A stretch of DNA of 64,000 nucleotides from Nemania diffusa (Eukaryota; Ascomycota; Sordariomycetes; Xylariales; Xylariaceae): positions 4,216,001-4,280,000 of the forward strand of contig JBBPUQ010000005.1 of NCBI GenBank assembly GCA_038501195.1. The letters are read 5' to 3'. Within the stretch, counting starts at the first letter, position 1. Each line of letters opens with the position of its first letter. Made by a program: the position numbers and the translations under genes. This document shows positions 46,530-60,038 of this stretch, piece after piece. Below the pieces are notes generated by a model. It saw nothing but the letters and a program-made list of their open reading frames with translations. It did no database searches and was not told the DNA's origin.

Positions 46530-48242
46530 TTAGATGAACCAAGGTGAGGTTAGATTGAGATCAATGGTGTCCCACCACTTCAGACTACCAGTCCGGCCAG
46601 AGTCTGCTTGGAGGTCTTGTTGTTTCCAGAACGATTCGATGATATGTCTGAGAACAAATACGTTTCCAATATGTCTCTCCTCGTCCATACGATCAAGAGT
46701 TCGAAGAATGCTAATTCTCTGATCGTCGGTTTCGGTCTCGCAGCCAATGACGAAGAGTGGCCACGGGCTAGTACAGACTTCTAAGCTGCTCAGAACCTGC
46801 AAAGCTTGTTGTAGATAGGCTGTTTTAATGTCCTGGGAAGGCTCAGTGCTGCCAACTCTATGAAGATAGAGGAAGGTAGCGATCCGGTATAGCTCAGCCG
46901 TAGCCAATGTCCTAATACGGTCGTGCTGGGATAGATATTCCTCATGCCTTGGATCCAGTCGTTGGGTCAATAAAGCAAGCTTACTCTCCAATGCCTTATA
47001 CTCAATAGCCCTATTAGACTTTTCTTGATCAGGCGACGTCGTAGGATCCCCACATAACTCAATAGCGCGCCATCTATTGACGCGACTAATAATCTCCATA
47101 ACCTCGACAGAACACCCTAGGGAGCCAATGATCTGCTAAGTGGTTAGTTTAAAAAGCTTGCGGGGAATAGTTCACATCACTATACCATTGAAGTATCGAA
47201 ACGGGTGTCCCGTAAAAACCGGAGCGAAGCGGGGCCTTGAGGCCATTGGTTAAGCGGTTGGCTGAAACCACCGAGGACTTCATGGTATAAAAACCACGTG
47301 TAGAGAAAGCTGTAAGCTAGCTGACCACCGTGTTTTCTAGCTAGTTGGGAGAGAATCTTCTGAGCTCCATATAGATGTACACTCCAATTACCTTCAGTTT
47401 CGTCAAAAACCTTTGAACTGGCTGTTAGTTCAATTGTAGTAATACGCTTTAAGGTTGTATCTTACATTGTACACGCAGAGCATCATGGAGGTTGCTAGTT
47501 GTGTTTCCGTAGTACCAAATGACTCAGTGGATAATGAAGACGACAGTGATCTAATTGCTTCAGCCTTGTAGGAGAAGGCGTGCTCAGCCCCCCATAAATG
47601 GAATGCGGAAACAGCTAATATCGCATTCCGAAGACCGTGAGAAGCCTTACCGCCACTCGATAGTGCCATAGGGATAAGATCATCTCGGAATCCGTTGTTA
47701 ATATTGATGGTGGAGATCATCCGTGATAGTTTTTCGTGGTCTGCGAAATAAATTAGAGAGTTGAAGGGTCAGTGAGGGCGTTGCGAGGAGCCATACAATA
47801 ACTCAGAAGAACCGAGTCTCGTTCGTGGAATCTCGGGAGGATTGGGATACTCCTAGCCGGTCGCGGTTGGCAGCGAAAAAGTAACAGCTCGTTGAGCACC
47901 ATCAGCCCCTTGCCGCTGTGCATGAGGTCTTCATAGGTCATATTTAGGAACTGTTTCCCATAGTGCGCAGGGTTGTGAGGGCTATAATGCAGTGCTCGGT
48001 CTGGGATACGGCTTCCTCTGCGCCGGCCGTCCGGTTGATCCGGCCACGCGAGACGGATCCCATAGCCTAAACACTCTCTGCCGGTGCGAAGACAGTTATT
48101 ACAAGCCGGAAAGCCGCGATCACATCCTATCTTCCGCTCTTGAACACGCGACGGTGAGTGGGTCTATTCAGTCTCAAGGGAGAGAACATGCTGACTTACT
48201 CTTGCAAGTCCAACAGCCTTGTGTCCGTCTTACGGTTTCCAT
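46530..48242 (-). CDS. Zn2Cys6 transcription factor with fungal-specific regulatory domain
   Basis: Minus-strand exons are 48200-48242, 47797-48138, 47466-47740, 47186-47410 and 46530-47132, with introns of 53-61 nt, giving 495 residues. The N-terminal binuclear cluster is complete: C10-X2-C13-X6-C20-X6-C27-X2-C30-X6-C37 (GCWTCKKRKIGCDRGFPAC then NNC). It is split by the first intron between Lys14 and the next residue. The rest resembles the fungal-specific transcription factor domain (Fungal_trans_2 type): LLSYYHEKLSRMISTI, AILAVSAFHLWG, MMLCVYN and a C-terminal WPLFVIGCETETDDQR block. It is expected to be nuclear, binding CGG-type sites. The target is unknown; the nearby nitrilase and permease are candidates by position only. 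Confidence 0.9.
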
Positions 48243-50383
48243 GATTGTGTACAGTCAAGCGATGGCGTAAGCTTAGAACAGAGTCGATCGCCTCGAGCCT
48301 TGCATTCTTAGTAATGATTTGTATGATTTGAAGGGCGGCGCGAGGCTGAACAGAAGCCCCCACCGGTATGGACTGCACGAAGTATATTTCTTGGGCCGAT
48401 CGAATTTAGAGGGGCGTGCTAACACTAGATCTAACGAAGCAAAGACGAGGGTCTCAAGGTATTAGGGTCGCTGTCAACCAATTCTAGAAATTGCCATCGT
48501 GCGATTTCATGGCGACAGCATGTAGATTTATCGACCAGATAGGCTATGACAACAGCGCGTCTCTGCTTACCGTGGTCGGCCTCTGTTCTTGTCAAACTGA
48601 TGGAGAGAGGAACGATGATGCGAAGAGCATCGCTGAAGAAAAGAGGAGGTGTGCATTTCCGACGCGACCAATGAGACAAGGGAGCAAGCTAGGTGGCTTT
48701 TCTGATTTGCTGGCAAGGTTGCTAAAGACCAAATCCCGAGAGACCGCGCCCTAGACCATTCGCCCCTAACCCCAAAGACATGCGTTGCTGGTTGTTGGGA
48801 CGTGGGGTGGGTTGATTGCCGCTCCCCAGCACGGCTCATACGCCTAACCCTAACGTATACGGAATCCTACAAGTATATAGACGGACTGCTCTCTCTGGCA
48901 CAGTGCTGTGCACCCGCGCGAGACCAGGACATGGCGCGCTTATCTGTACGGAGTAGGCATGTACTCACCATACTTACCTACATACGCATTAGTATTCCGT
49001 ATGCGCACGCATAAGTAGGATCACAGATTATGGATCACGGGCCATGGGGACGTGCTGCATAGCCTACCCAGCTACAGTATAGCACCCGCTGTCTCCGCCA
49101 ACATGGGTAAATTCCCCAAGCGATGTCACAAGTCGGCCTATATCGTACGGTGGTAGCTCGTAGCTGGGGGTGGCTGCCTGGGTGGCTGCCTGGCTGCCTG
49201 TCTGGTTGGCTGCCAGCCCTTCTGCAGCGGACTTTGCGTCTGCTGACGACCGCCTGGGCGATGGTACCCCATGGCTTTCTGCGTCACACTCGGGCGAGTG
49301 TAACAGTTGAGGGTGGTGGCCAAGCAAACCCCTGTGTTCCATCACCTACTGAAGCAATAATCCCGATTCCACCACGAACGCCTGGGATGACATGGTACAG
49401 TGGTACCGTATCTCCGAGAAACGCCGGCCGGTGTCAGAATAGGGATTTGCCACCTGAAAAATCACTTCATGAAAACAGGCCACTGTTCTGGGAAGGGGAA
49501 CTACTGTACGTAGATCTAGAAGCTGAAGAAGCTGATAGAATGAATGTGGAAGGGTGCGGGTTAGATAGATAGATACTGTACGAACTGGTGAATGGGTGGT
49601 GCATGGGAACCTAACTGAGACATGTTCTGTCGACGCATACAGTAAGTAAGGCCAGGCCTATCAAGCACCCTGATAACACCTAACTCGGACTGGCATCAGG
49701 TTGTTCTAGGTTCTAGACAGTCAAGACTTTCCTACCTCTAGCCTACATAGGCATCAGCCTACCTAAGTGGTGTACGGGGACTGGTTCGCGCTAATAGTCG
49801 CTGTAAATACATGTAGGTGCCTAGCCGAGGTGTGATGTGATGAATCATATGCCCGGAAGTAGCGGCGATAACTCTGGCCTGCGAACTTTGTATCGTCTGC
49901 ATGTAGGTAAGCTTGCGGTCATCGGTTGTCTTAAACTCCGTGCTCCTACCTACCTACGCCTGGCTGCGTACAGCGTACCTGCTTAGGTACTTACTTTAGG
50001 TAGGTTAGGTACGCTTCTGTTCTGTACACGTGGAAGCCACAGCTTTAGTTAGGTGGCTCAGTGCTATACCTCCATACCTACTGCTACCTACATATGTCAT
50101 GATGGGGCTGGCCCCAGACTAATTTACCTAGCCTCGTGGAAGCTCAGGCCCACCCCTAAACGCATTTGGCAATGACCGAGGTTCGATTCACATGTGCCAG
50201 AGTAAACCACTTCGTCATTCCTTCAAAACTTGGGCTCCTCGATCCGAAAAGAATAACAGTATACAAAGCACCCGCCAATCCATTTTGTCGTCGCGAAGAC
50301 TACTTCCTTTGATTTGCCCGACTTATACTCAGCTACCTAGGCTATAGCTAGCATCTGTGCCTCCTACTGAATCTTACTGCAAA
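48243..50383. other. Intergenic region between Zn2Cys6 factor and SCP2 gene
   Basis: No gene is recognisable in 2.1 kb. It contains the divergent promoters of the Zn2Cys6 gene (-) and the SCP2 gene (+). It is rich in TGGCTGCCTGG-like and TACCTACC motifs. A two-unit CCTAACCCTAAC at about 48845 is too short to be a telomeric relic. Confidence 0.5.
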
Positions 50384-50895
50384 ATGGGTTTTGCCAATGG
50401 TGAGTTTCCGTCAAGAAATTCCCCAGTCCAACAACATGAACCGAACATTGACCTGAAGGCGACAGACAAGTTCCCTGCTTCGGCAGCATTCGACGTTATC
50501 AACAGCTCCTTGACCGCCAGCGAGGCCGACCGAAAAGATGCTATTAAGAAAGGCAGTGGGGTTTACGCTTTCACACTGAAGAATAAAGCTGGGGAGACAG
50601 AGAGTTGGCATATCGACCTCAAGGAGAAGGGTGCCGTGGGCACTGGCTTGGGAAACAAACCTAGTGGTGAGATGCTCTTTCGCTGCGCCGAAGATACTAT
50701 CTCATCTAAGCTAACGTAATACTATCCACAGTCACACTCTCACTTTCTGACGAGGACTTTGCCAAGCTCGTGGCCGGACAGGCCAATGCCCAGCGACTGT
50801 TCATGTCTGGAAAACTGAAGATCAAGGGCGATGTAATGAAGGCCACCAAGCTCGATCCTATCCTAAAGAAGGCCCAGACAAAGGCGAAGCTATAA
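50384..50895 (+). CDS. SCP2 sterol-carrier-domain protein with C-terminal AKL peroxisomal signal
   Basis: Exons are 50384-50399, 50466-50666 and 50732-50895, giving 126 residues. The start MGFANDKFPASAAFDVINSS appears only if the first intron (GTGAGT 50400 to CAG 50465) is removed, and this matches fungal SCP2 proteins. The full SCP2 fold is covered: GVYAFTLKNKAGETESWHID, VTLSLSDEDFAKLVAGQANA and RLFMSGKLKIKGDVMKATKL. The last three residues, AKL, form a type 1 peroxisomal targeting signal. Family members bind fatty acyl or sterol ligands in the peroxisome matrix and aid beta-oxidation (Pox18-like). Odd point: intron 1 is 66 nt, a multiple of three with no stop, so a retained-intron mRNA would encode 22 extra residues near the N-terminus. 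Confidence 0.94.
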
Positions 50896-52160
50896 ACCAG
50901 CTCAGTTCCGCTATTGGCGTTGCTGGGTAGAATTAGATAAAGTAAGGCTTGATTGGCAGTTTTTGATCAATCAATTGTATACTCTGTTTGTCTAGTCATA
51001 TCTTCTATATTTGATACCACATGTTTGTCTGTACACCGTGGCCGTTTACAGTCAATTTCCTATTGCCCATCCTGTGCCACGGGCGGGCTTGATGATCGTA
51101 ATGTAACCTTTGAAACTCGCATCGATCGGGTCTTCGTCATGTAGGTACCTGTACCTGATCTTGCTGCTGTCAGATTTATGCATAGCTATCCCTTTGCATC
51201 TCAAAGTATCACACAGTATCATAAAGCGACTTACATGAGCTTGTATCATCAAATATTTACGTTACGTGCTATCGATCTCTATTAGCCTAGGTAGACACTA
51301 GATAGTAGATCGCGATAGTATGATATAAAGAGTGTGTATGCATGTAGCGATGGTACAACACGGCCTCAAGTTGTAATGTAATTTGCGATTGGGCGGCTAA
51401 GTACCTGTTAGGTATGTACATTGATTCCGTCCATTACCTACAACCTATCAGGTCCTACCTACCTACCTCATTGTGTAGAGCTTAAGGCATTGGTGCTTAG
51501 CAGGTTGCTTAGGTAGTACAGGCGACTAGTCAGGTACCTATATAATGTACCTACCTATATGGCCACAATTGGAGACGTGTGCCCTTGTCTCTTTGTTTTG
51601 CAGCTTCCCCACGCGTGTGTTTAGTCCCTGGCCTCGAGTTGTGGTCCAAACCCCTGCTTACTGCCCCGCTGACATCTGACAGCCGCCGTCTAGTGGACCT
51701 TAACAGCTGCTCTCTGCTGCCCAAGCCAGGTTGAGTTGAGCCCATCAAGCTTTTTCCCTTCGAATGACGGCCCAAAAAAAACTACCCGTCAATCCATTTT
51801 CGAGGCCAACAAGCAAGCAACTTTTTAGCTCAGCTGTCCCGCGTCCATCAACACCTCTTTCTTATTCATCCCCGACGTTGGTAGGATATCCGTCAACCTC
51901 TACGTCTACCAGCTATCTGGCTATCCTTCTGTCTGAAGTGTGACTCAGGCACTCTTCTACGCTTCAACATCAAGTTGTTTCAATTCAATTCATCCCTCCC
52001 TTCCTTTCTCTACTCGATATACCCCCAACCCGCCCACGCCACACCAGCTACGCGCTCGATCGCTGCGCGTCCATCTGAGCGTTAGGCCGTCTCATTCTCC
52101 CTTCTCGTCTATAATCTGATCAATTTCCCTATCTACACGTCTACGCGCGTCTGGTGCACC
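50896..52160. other. Intergenic region and nucleoporin promoter
   Basis: No gene is seen in 1.26 kb. Dispersed TACCTACCTA motifs occur at 51460-51560. A pyrimidine-rich leader directly precedes ATG 52161, as is common for fungal housekeeping genes. Confidence 0.5.
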
Positions 52161-55100
52161 ATGAGTTTTAATAGCACCCCCTACAAGTCGCGCCCGCCTC
52201 CGGGCCAGCAGGGCTCGACACCCTTCCGTTCTAGCTCCACGAACAAATTCCGATCTTCTCTCGTACCTAGCAGCAGACCATCACCCGCCCGCCCTTCTAA
52301 CCCATCGACGAAGCTCGTCTCGACTTCGACCAGCAGCCGTGATCTGTTTCGCACATCCATATCCACTCCCCGCCGCCAGCGCACCGCTGAGTTTACCCCA
52401 GATCTCCCAGCTGAAGCTACCCGTCCACCTCCGAGCATGCGCAAATTTGCGCCTCGCAAGAGCGTATCTACTGGGATGGCTAATACTGCTTCTACCGACC
52501 CTTTCGAGATGAGGATACCCTCCCCAGATCCTAGTCTTACAGGTCAAGTTCTGGCCAAGGAGATACCAGATGACCCGAACCGCACAAGCTCCATTTACGC
52601 CGATCAGTTCCTCGCTCATAAATGCCCACCAAACTTCGACGAGATCCAGCGCCGGCAGTTCTTTTGCATTCTCGATCTGCGCAGACTTAAGTTTGCAGCC
52701 GATGAAATCTTCGCTAAGAAAGACTGGAAGTTAAATATTTTGAACTTCGCCAAGGAGTATGAGAAAAGTCGCGGCCTCATCATGCTGCGCTATGGCCTTT
52801 ACGAGTTTAAGAACGTGAAACCGTCTAACGAAGTGTTGAAGAAGTGGAGGTCGGCTCATGGTCTACCCCCAGATCCCGAGGAAGACCATAGCTTAAGTCG
52901 CTCGAATCGTCGAACACCTGGTCCTCCTGGAGCAACGAAGCGGAAGGCTGAGGAGGAACTACCTCCGAAAGATACCGCCTTGACGACGTCTACTGCCAAC
53001 CAAAACAAGCGTCGGAATCTCGCCCAGGAGGTTGATAATCCTATCCTCGCCGCTCCCGCACCATTCAAGAAGAGCAAGCGCAAGGCAGATGAAACAGAAG
53101 AGTTGACTGAGAATAAGCCGAGTAAGCAACAGAAATCTACCCCTTCAGCAGCAGCCTCTTTGTTTGAGAGCATTCTCAACAAACCATCAAACGGCGGTGG
53201 TTCCCCATCGAAGCAGACTTCTCAAACCCCGTCACTCTTCGGCGTTTCGAAGCCAAAGGACTCCCAGGATGCACAGTTTGCCACCAAGCCCAATCCATTC
53301 AAGTCAACAAGTAGTAGCTTGCTCTTCGGTGCTGCCAAGACGAACAACACTAGCACCCCTTCTGGATCAATCTTTTCAGGTCATCAGATTGGGTCAACAC
53401 CTACTGCGAATACTGGAAATATCTTTAGCTATTTATCGGAAAGCCCCAATAGTAGCGGGAACGAGAATGACAACGACGACGATGACCGTGACACCGACTC
53501 CGAGCCGGAGCAGGGCCCAAGCGCCGCTGCTAGCACCAATACAAACACTCCAGCCGTACAAACTGGATCCTCTCCCTTTGTTACGAGCAAGACAAGCAAT
53601 ACTTCTGATATATTCGGCAGCTTGTCAAGGCCTGCTAACCAGGCTGCAAAGGGTGGCTTATTTGGGCGCGTCCAAATGGGGGCTAACGGCCAGCCAATGC
53701 GGGCGAGTCCTGGTCTAGATGAAAAGCCAGACAGCTCAGCGACCCAGCCTTCAGCTGCTAAGGAACAGCGGGCAGAGACGCCGGCTAAACCACCGGGTGA
53801 TTATACCTTCAACCCAGCCACTACGCCCATATCTTTTGGGCAGCCAGCACTTGACGTGTCAAAATCATTTAGCACGACAGACACGGGACCTAGTGCAAAG
53901 TCTGGCATTTCTGAGCCTAAGAAAGCAGTTTCTATCTTTGGAGCCAGTAGTCAAACTAGTTCTGGGCCCAAACTAAGTGCTCCAGGTTTGTTTGGGGCTT
54001 CAAGTTCGACGAAGCCCCAATTATCGGAGAAACCCGTTTCCATATTCGCTCTACCTCCTTCTGCATCGCCCAGTATATTTGGTGCTGCTGCTACCGCGCC
54101 TGCAGCGAAGTTGCCACCAAAGGTTGATGAACAGACAAATGAAGCATCTTCAGCCGCGAAGAAACAAGCTGTCAGCATTTTTGATAAGCTAGCAACGAGT
54201 TTTTCGACTACATCTGACACTAAGTCACCCCCCAACAATGGGGAAGACAAGTCTGTTTCCAGTATACCTGTCACAAAAAGCCAGGCGCCAAGCATTTTCG
54301 ACAAGTCATTCATTGCAAAAAATGCGGCTCAAGCTAAGACCGTATCTGAAACTGCAAAGCCATCTACAGATCTCTTCAGTCGTAGCTCAAATCCGTTATT
54401 TGGTGCTGCGAAGGATAATCAGGCTGATACCGTAGATAATAAAACCGAGGCAGCAAATACCAAGGCTGATGCGGACACATCTTCTAGCAAAAAGCAAGCT
54501 CCAAGCATTTTCGATAAGTCGTTCATTGCAAATAATGCGGCTCAGGCGAAGGCTGTATCTGATACTTCTAAACCATCTACGGATCTCTTTAGTCGTAGCT
54601 CAAACCCATTGTTTGGGGCTCCGAAGGCCAATGGGACAACTTCCACTAATACCAAGTCTAATTTTGATCAAGGAGAGAAAAATGTCTCCTCGAACCTAAC
54701 TTCCACCAAGGGATCGCTGCAGACACCCAGTGATAACAGCAAAGAAATCGGCAGCTCTTCTCTAGGGCTCAAGGCTGCTACGCCCACTCCAGCAGCGGTG
54801 TCGATTTTTGGAACGCCAGCAAGCTCCAAACCAGCAGCACCCACACCATCGGTATTTGGAGAGAAGAAACAGGAGGAATCTACCAAACCCGCCTCAAGCA
54901 TTTTCAACAGCACCCCGGCGGCAAGTGGCTCGATATTCGGTTTGGCAGCCCAGCCAAATGCGAACACCAACAAACAAACGCCATCGATGATCTTTGGCGC
55001 CAATGCCACTCCTAGCTCAAGTATCTCCTTCGGTGCCTCAAGCTCTCAAGCAAATGGCCCAGGACCAAAGAAGCTAGGCTTCCAGTTTGGAAGCTCAACA

Positions 55101-56072
55101 CCTAGCGCAGGCGGCAGCTCTAGCTCCTTTACGTTTGGTCAGAGCTCATCGTCGGGCTCTGGCTTCACCTTCACTGCGGGTGGAGACAAGGAAGTGATAA
55201 AAAATCCATTTGCTGCATCGCAACCTAGCACGCAACCGTCAGCGCCCGTGTTTGGGGGTTCATCTACGACAACGCCCTCTTCTAGTTTTAACGTGAGTTT
55301 TGGCCAACAGCCGTCGTCTACTCCCAAGGCTGCACCGTCTTCTCAGAGTGGCGGGTTGTTCGGAAGCTCTACCAACACGAACGGGGCTCCGACCTTTAGC
55401 TTTACGCAGGCCTCGCCCGGCCAGAACTTGTCGGGTATCGGGTTCTCAAAGCCATCAGCACCGTTGAGCCCTTTCGGTCATCTACAAGCCAGCGAAGGAT
55501 CTACATTCGCCGGTAAGTTGCTCCCATGTCATAGATAAAAAGGAAAATCGACTAATTCACATACAGCTTCCCCATTTCCGGCGCCTTCTAGTATAGGAAC
55601 AACTCCGGTGAACGGGTCACCTGAGCCTCAATCTCCTCGTGAAGATGGAGAAGAGGCCCCACAAGAACAGATTAGGCTTACTGAGGGCGGCCCTGGCGAG
55701 GAAGACGAGACTCTTCTTCACGAAGTTCGTGCTAAGGCGATCAAATTTATCCCGGTTGACAAGAGAGGAGAGGACGATAAGCAGAAGTCACCGTGGGCTA
55801 CTCAAGGCGTTGGCCCTCTTCGCCTCCTCAAGAACAAATCGACTGGGGCGGTGCGGATCCTGCTACGGGCAGAGCCGAGAGGACATATTGCCCTGAACAA
55901 GACAATCCTCTCGGACGTAGAATACAAGGCGAAGGAGAAGACGGTCAACTTCGTGGCAGCCAGCGACGACGGATCGGGACTGGAGTCGTGGCTTTTGCAA
56001 GTGAAGAAACCAGAGCTCGCACTTGAATTGGCCCGCATGCTAGAAGCAAACAAGGGTGCCAACAAAAAGTAA
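52161..56072 (+). CDS. Nup2-like FG nucleoporin with C-terminal Ran-binding domain
   Basis: Exons are 52161-55512 and 55567-56072 with one 54-nt intron (GTAAGT...CAG), giving 1,285 residues. Residues 1-120 are Ser/Pro/Arg-rich. A conserved globular or helical part at about 150-235 includes QFLAHKCPPNFDEIQRRQF and WKLNILNFAKEYEKSRGL. A long Ser/Thr/Lys-rich middle follows with many FG-type motifs (SLFG, SIFG, LFGA, FGAS). About 1165-1280 is a RanBP1-like domain (TLLHEVRAKAIKF, VGPLRLLKNKSTGAVRIL, LARMLEANK). FG repeats plus a Ran-binding domain define Nup2/Nup50-type nucleoporins, which act at the nuclear basket in import-complex turnover. Two tandem copies of a 71-codon unit lie at residues about 708-850. 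The Nup2 assignment rather than another RanBD protein is likely but not proven. Confidence 0.9.
54282..54640 (+). repeat. Tandem 213-bp coding duplication in the nucleoporin
   Basis: The segment encoding QAPSIFDKSFIA...KPSTDLFSRSSNPLFGA occurs at about 54282-54415 and again 213 bp later. In the best 45 residues, 39 are identical. A more diverged partial copy (KKQAVSIFDKLA) precedes them at about 54160. The period is a multiple of three, so the FG region expanded without a frameshift. Confidence 0.85.
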
Positions 56073-57017
56073 GGGAAGAAAAGTGAGGGAAGGATTGTAG
56101 GTGATGCGTTCGGAACACTACGTGTTATGCGAAGAGTGTATGGCATATATGTGAGGAGGTGCCTGTGTCAGAGTTGCCGTTTTTGCGTCTATATTTGTAC
56201 CTCAGCATTTTGTTCAGCGGGAATATGGGCATCAGGAGGACCCCATGGTTTTTTTCTTTCTTTTTTGCATTCAAACCCGGGGTGCTGGTCGGACTCTGTC
56301 GTGGTGGAATACACCAAAAAATATCTCGGTTATCGTAGGTACAGTATGCATGAGATATGCTGCTCACTCGAGAGAAAGTGTAGCAGTGTGCATGTGGGTA
56401 CAATACGAGCACGTTCCAAAATCAGATTGCCTTAGGGATGTCTATAGTCAATACCTTAATGGTTGACTTATAATAATAAAGGCAACGTTGATTTACTACG
56501 AAGTAGGATTAAGTGAATCCAACAACATGTTCATTTTTGCTTTCTGTTACTAAACCTAGTTGCTATATTATCTGATTCTAGATAAACTATCTGGTCCGAC
56601 AGGAGAAAAGAGGTAGTCTATCTACCTGAAGCTACCCACCTGCGTAGGTAGTGAGAAGTCTATAGGCTGGTTGCACACCTAAGGCAGTGGTAGGTTTTCC
56701 CCCACCGCAAAATTTTCGTGGCCGCCGAAGCTTGTTAGCTGCCCAATGTTTGTCTGGTGCGCCCCCAATTAATCAAACGCGCTGTCTCACTGGATCAAAA
56801 TTAATTAACCAAGCACACCCTATTAGATAGGTGGGACAGCAACAAAGTATTTTTCATGACCATACAAAACTTGGGAAATTTCCGTCGGTCACTTCTTCCC
56901 CCCCTACGCCTACTGCTGCGCCTATCCTCTGCACCGGCGGCTCGTCATATTATTCCTACTACTACGTCTCCGACTCGTCGTGGTGTATACGCATATTCTA
57001 CGCGCACGCCTTTCAGG
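56073..57017. other. Intergenic region between nucleoporin and spermidine synthase
   Basis: No separate gene is seen. The stretch 56856-57017 is open and in frame with spermidine synthase from ATG 56856 and may encode an N-terminal extension of it. A CTTTCAG just before ATG 57018 could instead be the 3' end of a 5'-UTR intron. Confidence 0.55.
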
Positions 57018-58974
<1,957 letters not shown>

Positions 58975-60038
58975 AGAGCCCGCGGTGGGAATTAGGGTAC
59001 GGGGTTGGGGGGAGAGGGGGGACTGCTTGCTTGCCTCTGGTGGGATTAGATCTGATACTCGGATGTTCTGGGGGATCGAAAAGAAAAAACGCCGCGGTGT
59101 GCACGAGGTGCGGAAAGAGGGGGAAGAAAAAATATAGAGTCGAGACGGAGTCTAAATGACGATAGAAGGCTTCCTGGAAAAGAGGGGAAGGGATCATGAA
59201 TCGGAAGAACTCATGCCAGACTACGAGTTACAATTCCCTTATGTGACAGATGAGATATCACACGGGAAATGAAAACCCGAATAGACTAAAATCTCAAAAC
59301 TAAGGACTGCGAAATCGTGTATGTGAGACTTGTGTTGACTTATCAACTCTCTATAGTTCTTTAGATTCATTCCTAGAAAGGTGAGCAAGACATGCGCACA
59401 TAAATGTAATAATGCAAGAGCCCCTCACCTACACAAACTCTCAGCTGTCAATTGGATGCCTCTTTAGGCTCACAACGCGCAACGCGGTACTCGTAACTAA
59501 AAGGAATGACGGGATTGACCAGCATTTTAAATACCAACGATTTCATTCTTACGAGTCGTGATATTAGCACATACGTAAAGGAATTCATAAATCTCATCTC
59601 AACAATTTCTCTCGTATCATTGCTCCAACGTTAAGGACATAGTAACTAGGTAATTATAGATAAGATCGTAAAGTAGGCGTAAGCGTACTCCTAAAACAAG
59701 ACAATTTCATCCACCATTAATTCTTACTCTCGAACCTTCCCACCCCCGCATAAGATTATCCGAAAAATAAATCACGGGACCAATGACATAGAAAAGGAGA
59801 TAGCCGCTTGAAATTTATGTGGCATCATTCGTCGTTCGTCATCAAGTCGTAAGATATCATGCCGCCTCGTCTAATGCCGAACGCAAGGAGAAATTAAAGA
59901 GACGTGATACTATTGCACGGACCAAACAAAAAGGGAAAATGGAAAAGAAAAAAGAGAGTGAATCCAAGATCGTCGCCGTCTTTGAAACTCGCCCAGACAG
60001 GTTGAAAACTAAATCAAAAAAGGGAGCCGCCGAGTAAT
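58975..60038. other. Convergent intergenic region between spermidine synthase and the DUF3824-type gene
   Basis: This should hold the 3' ends of two convergent transcripts. I see no gene: the Lys-rich open frame 59819-60037 starts only at GTG and lies at the 3' edge of the opposite gene. Confidence 0.55.

Noticed and set aside
48840..48855. Interstitial telomere repeat (CCTAACCCTAAC)
   Set aside because: There are only about two units, which is expected by chance in 64 kb.
50384..50719. SCP2 protein with a 22-residue insertion near its N-terminus
   Set aside because: The insertion is bounded by GTGAGT and CAG, and its removal gives the normal family start; it is an intron.
59819..60037. Lys-rich 72-residue open frame
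   Set aside because: It begins only with GTG, has no family resemblance, and lies between two convergent genes in likely 3' UTR sequence.
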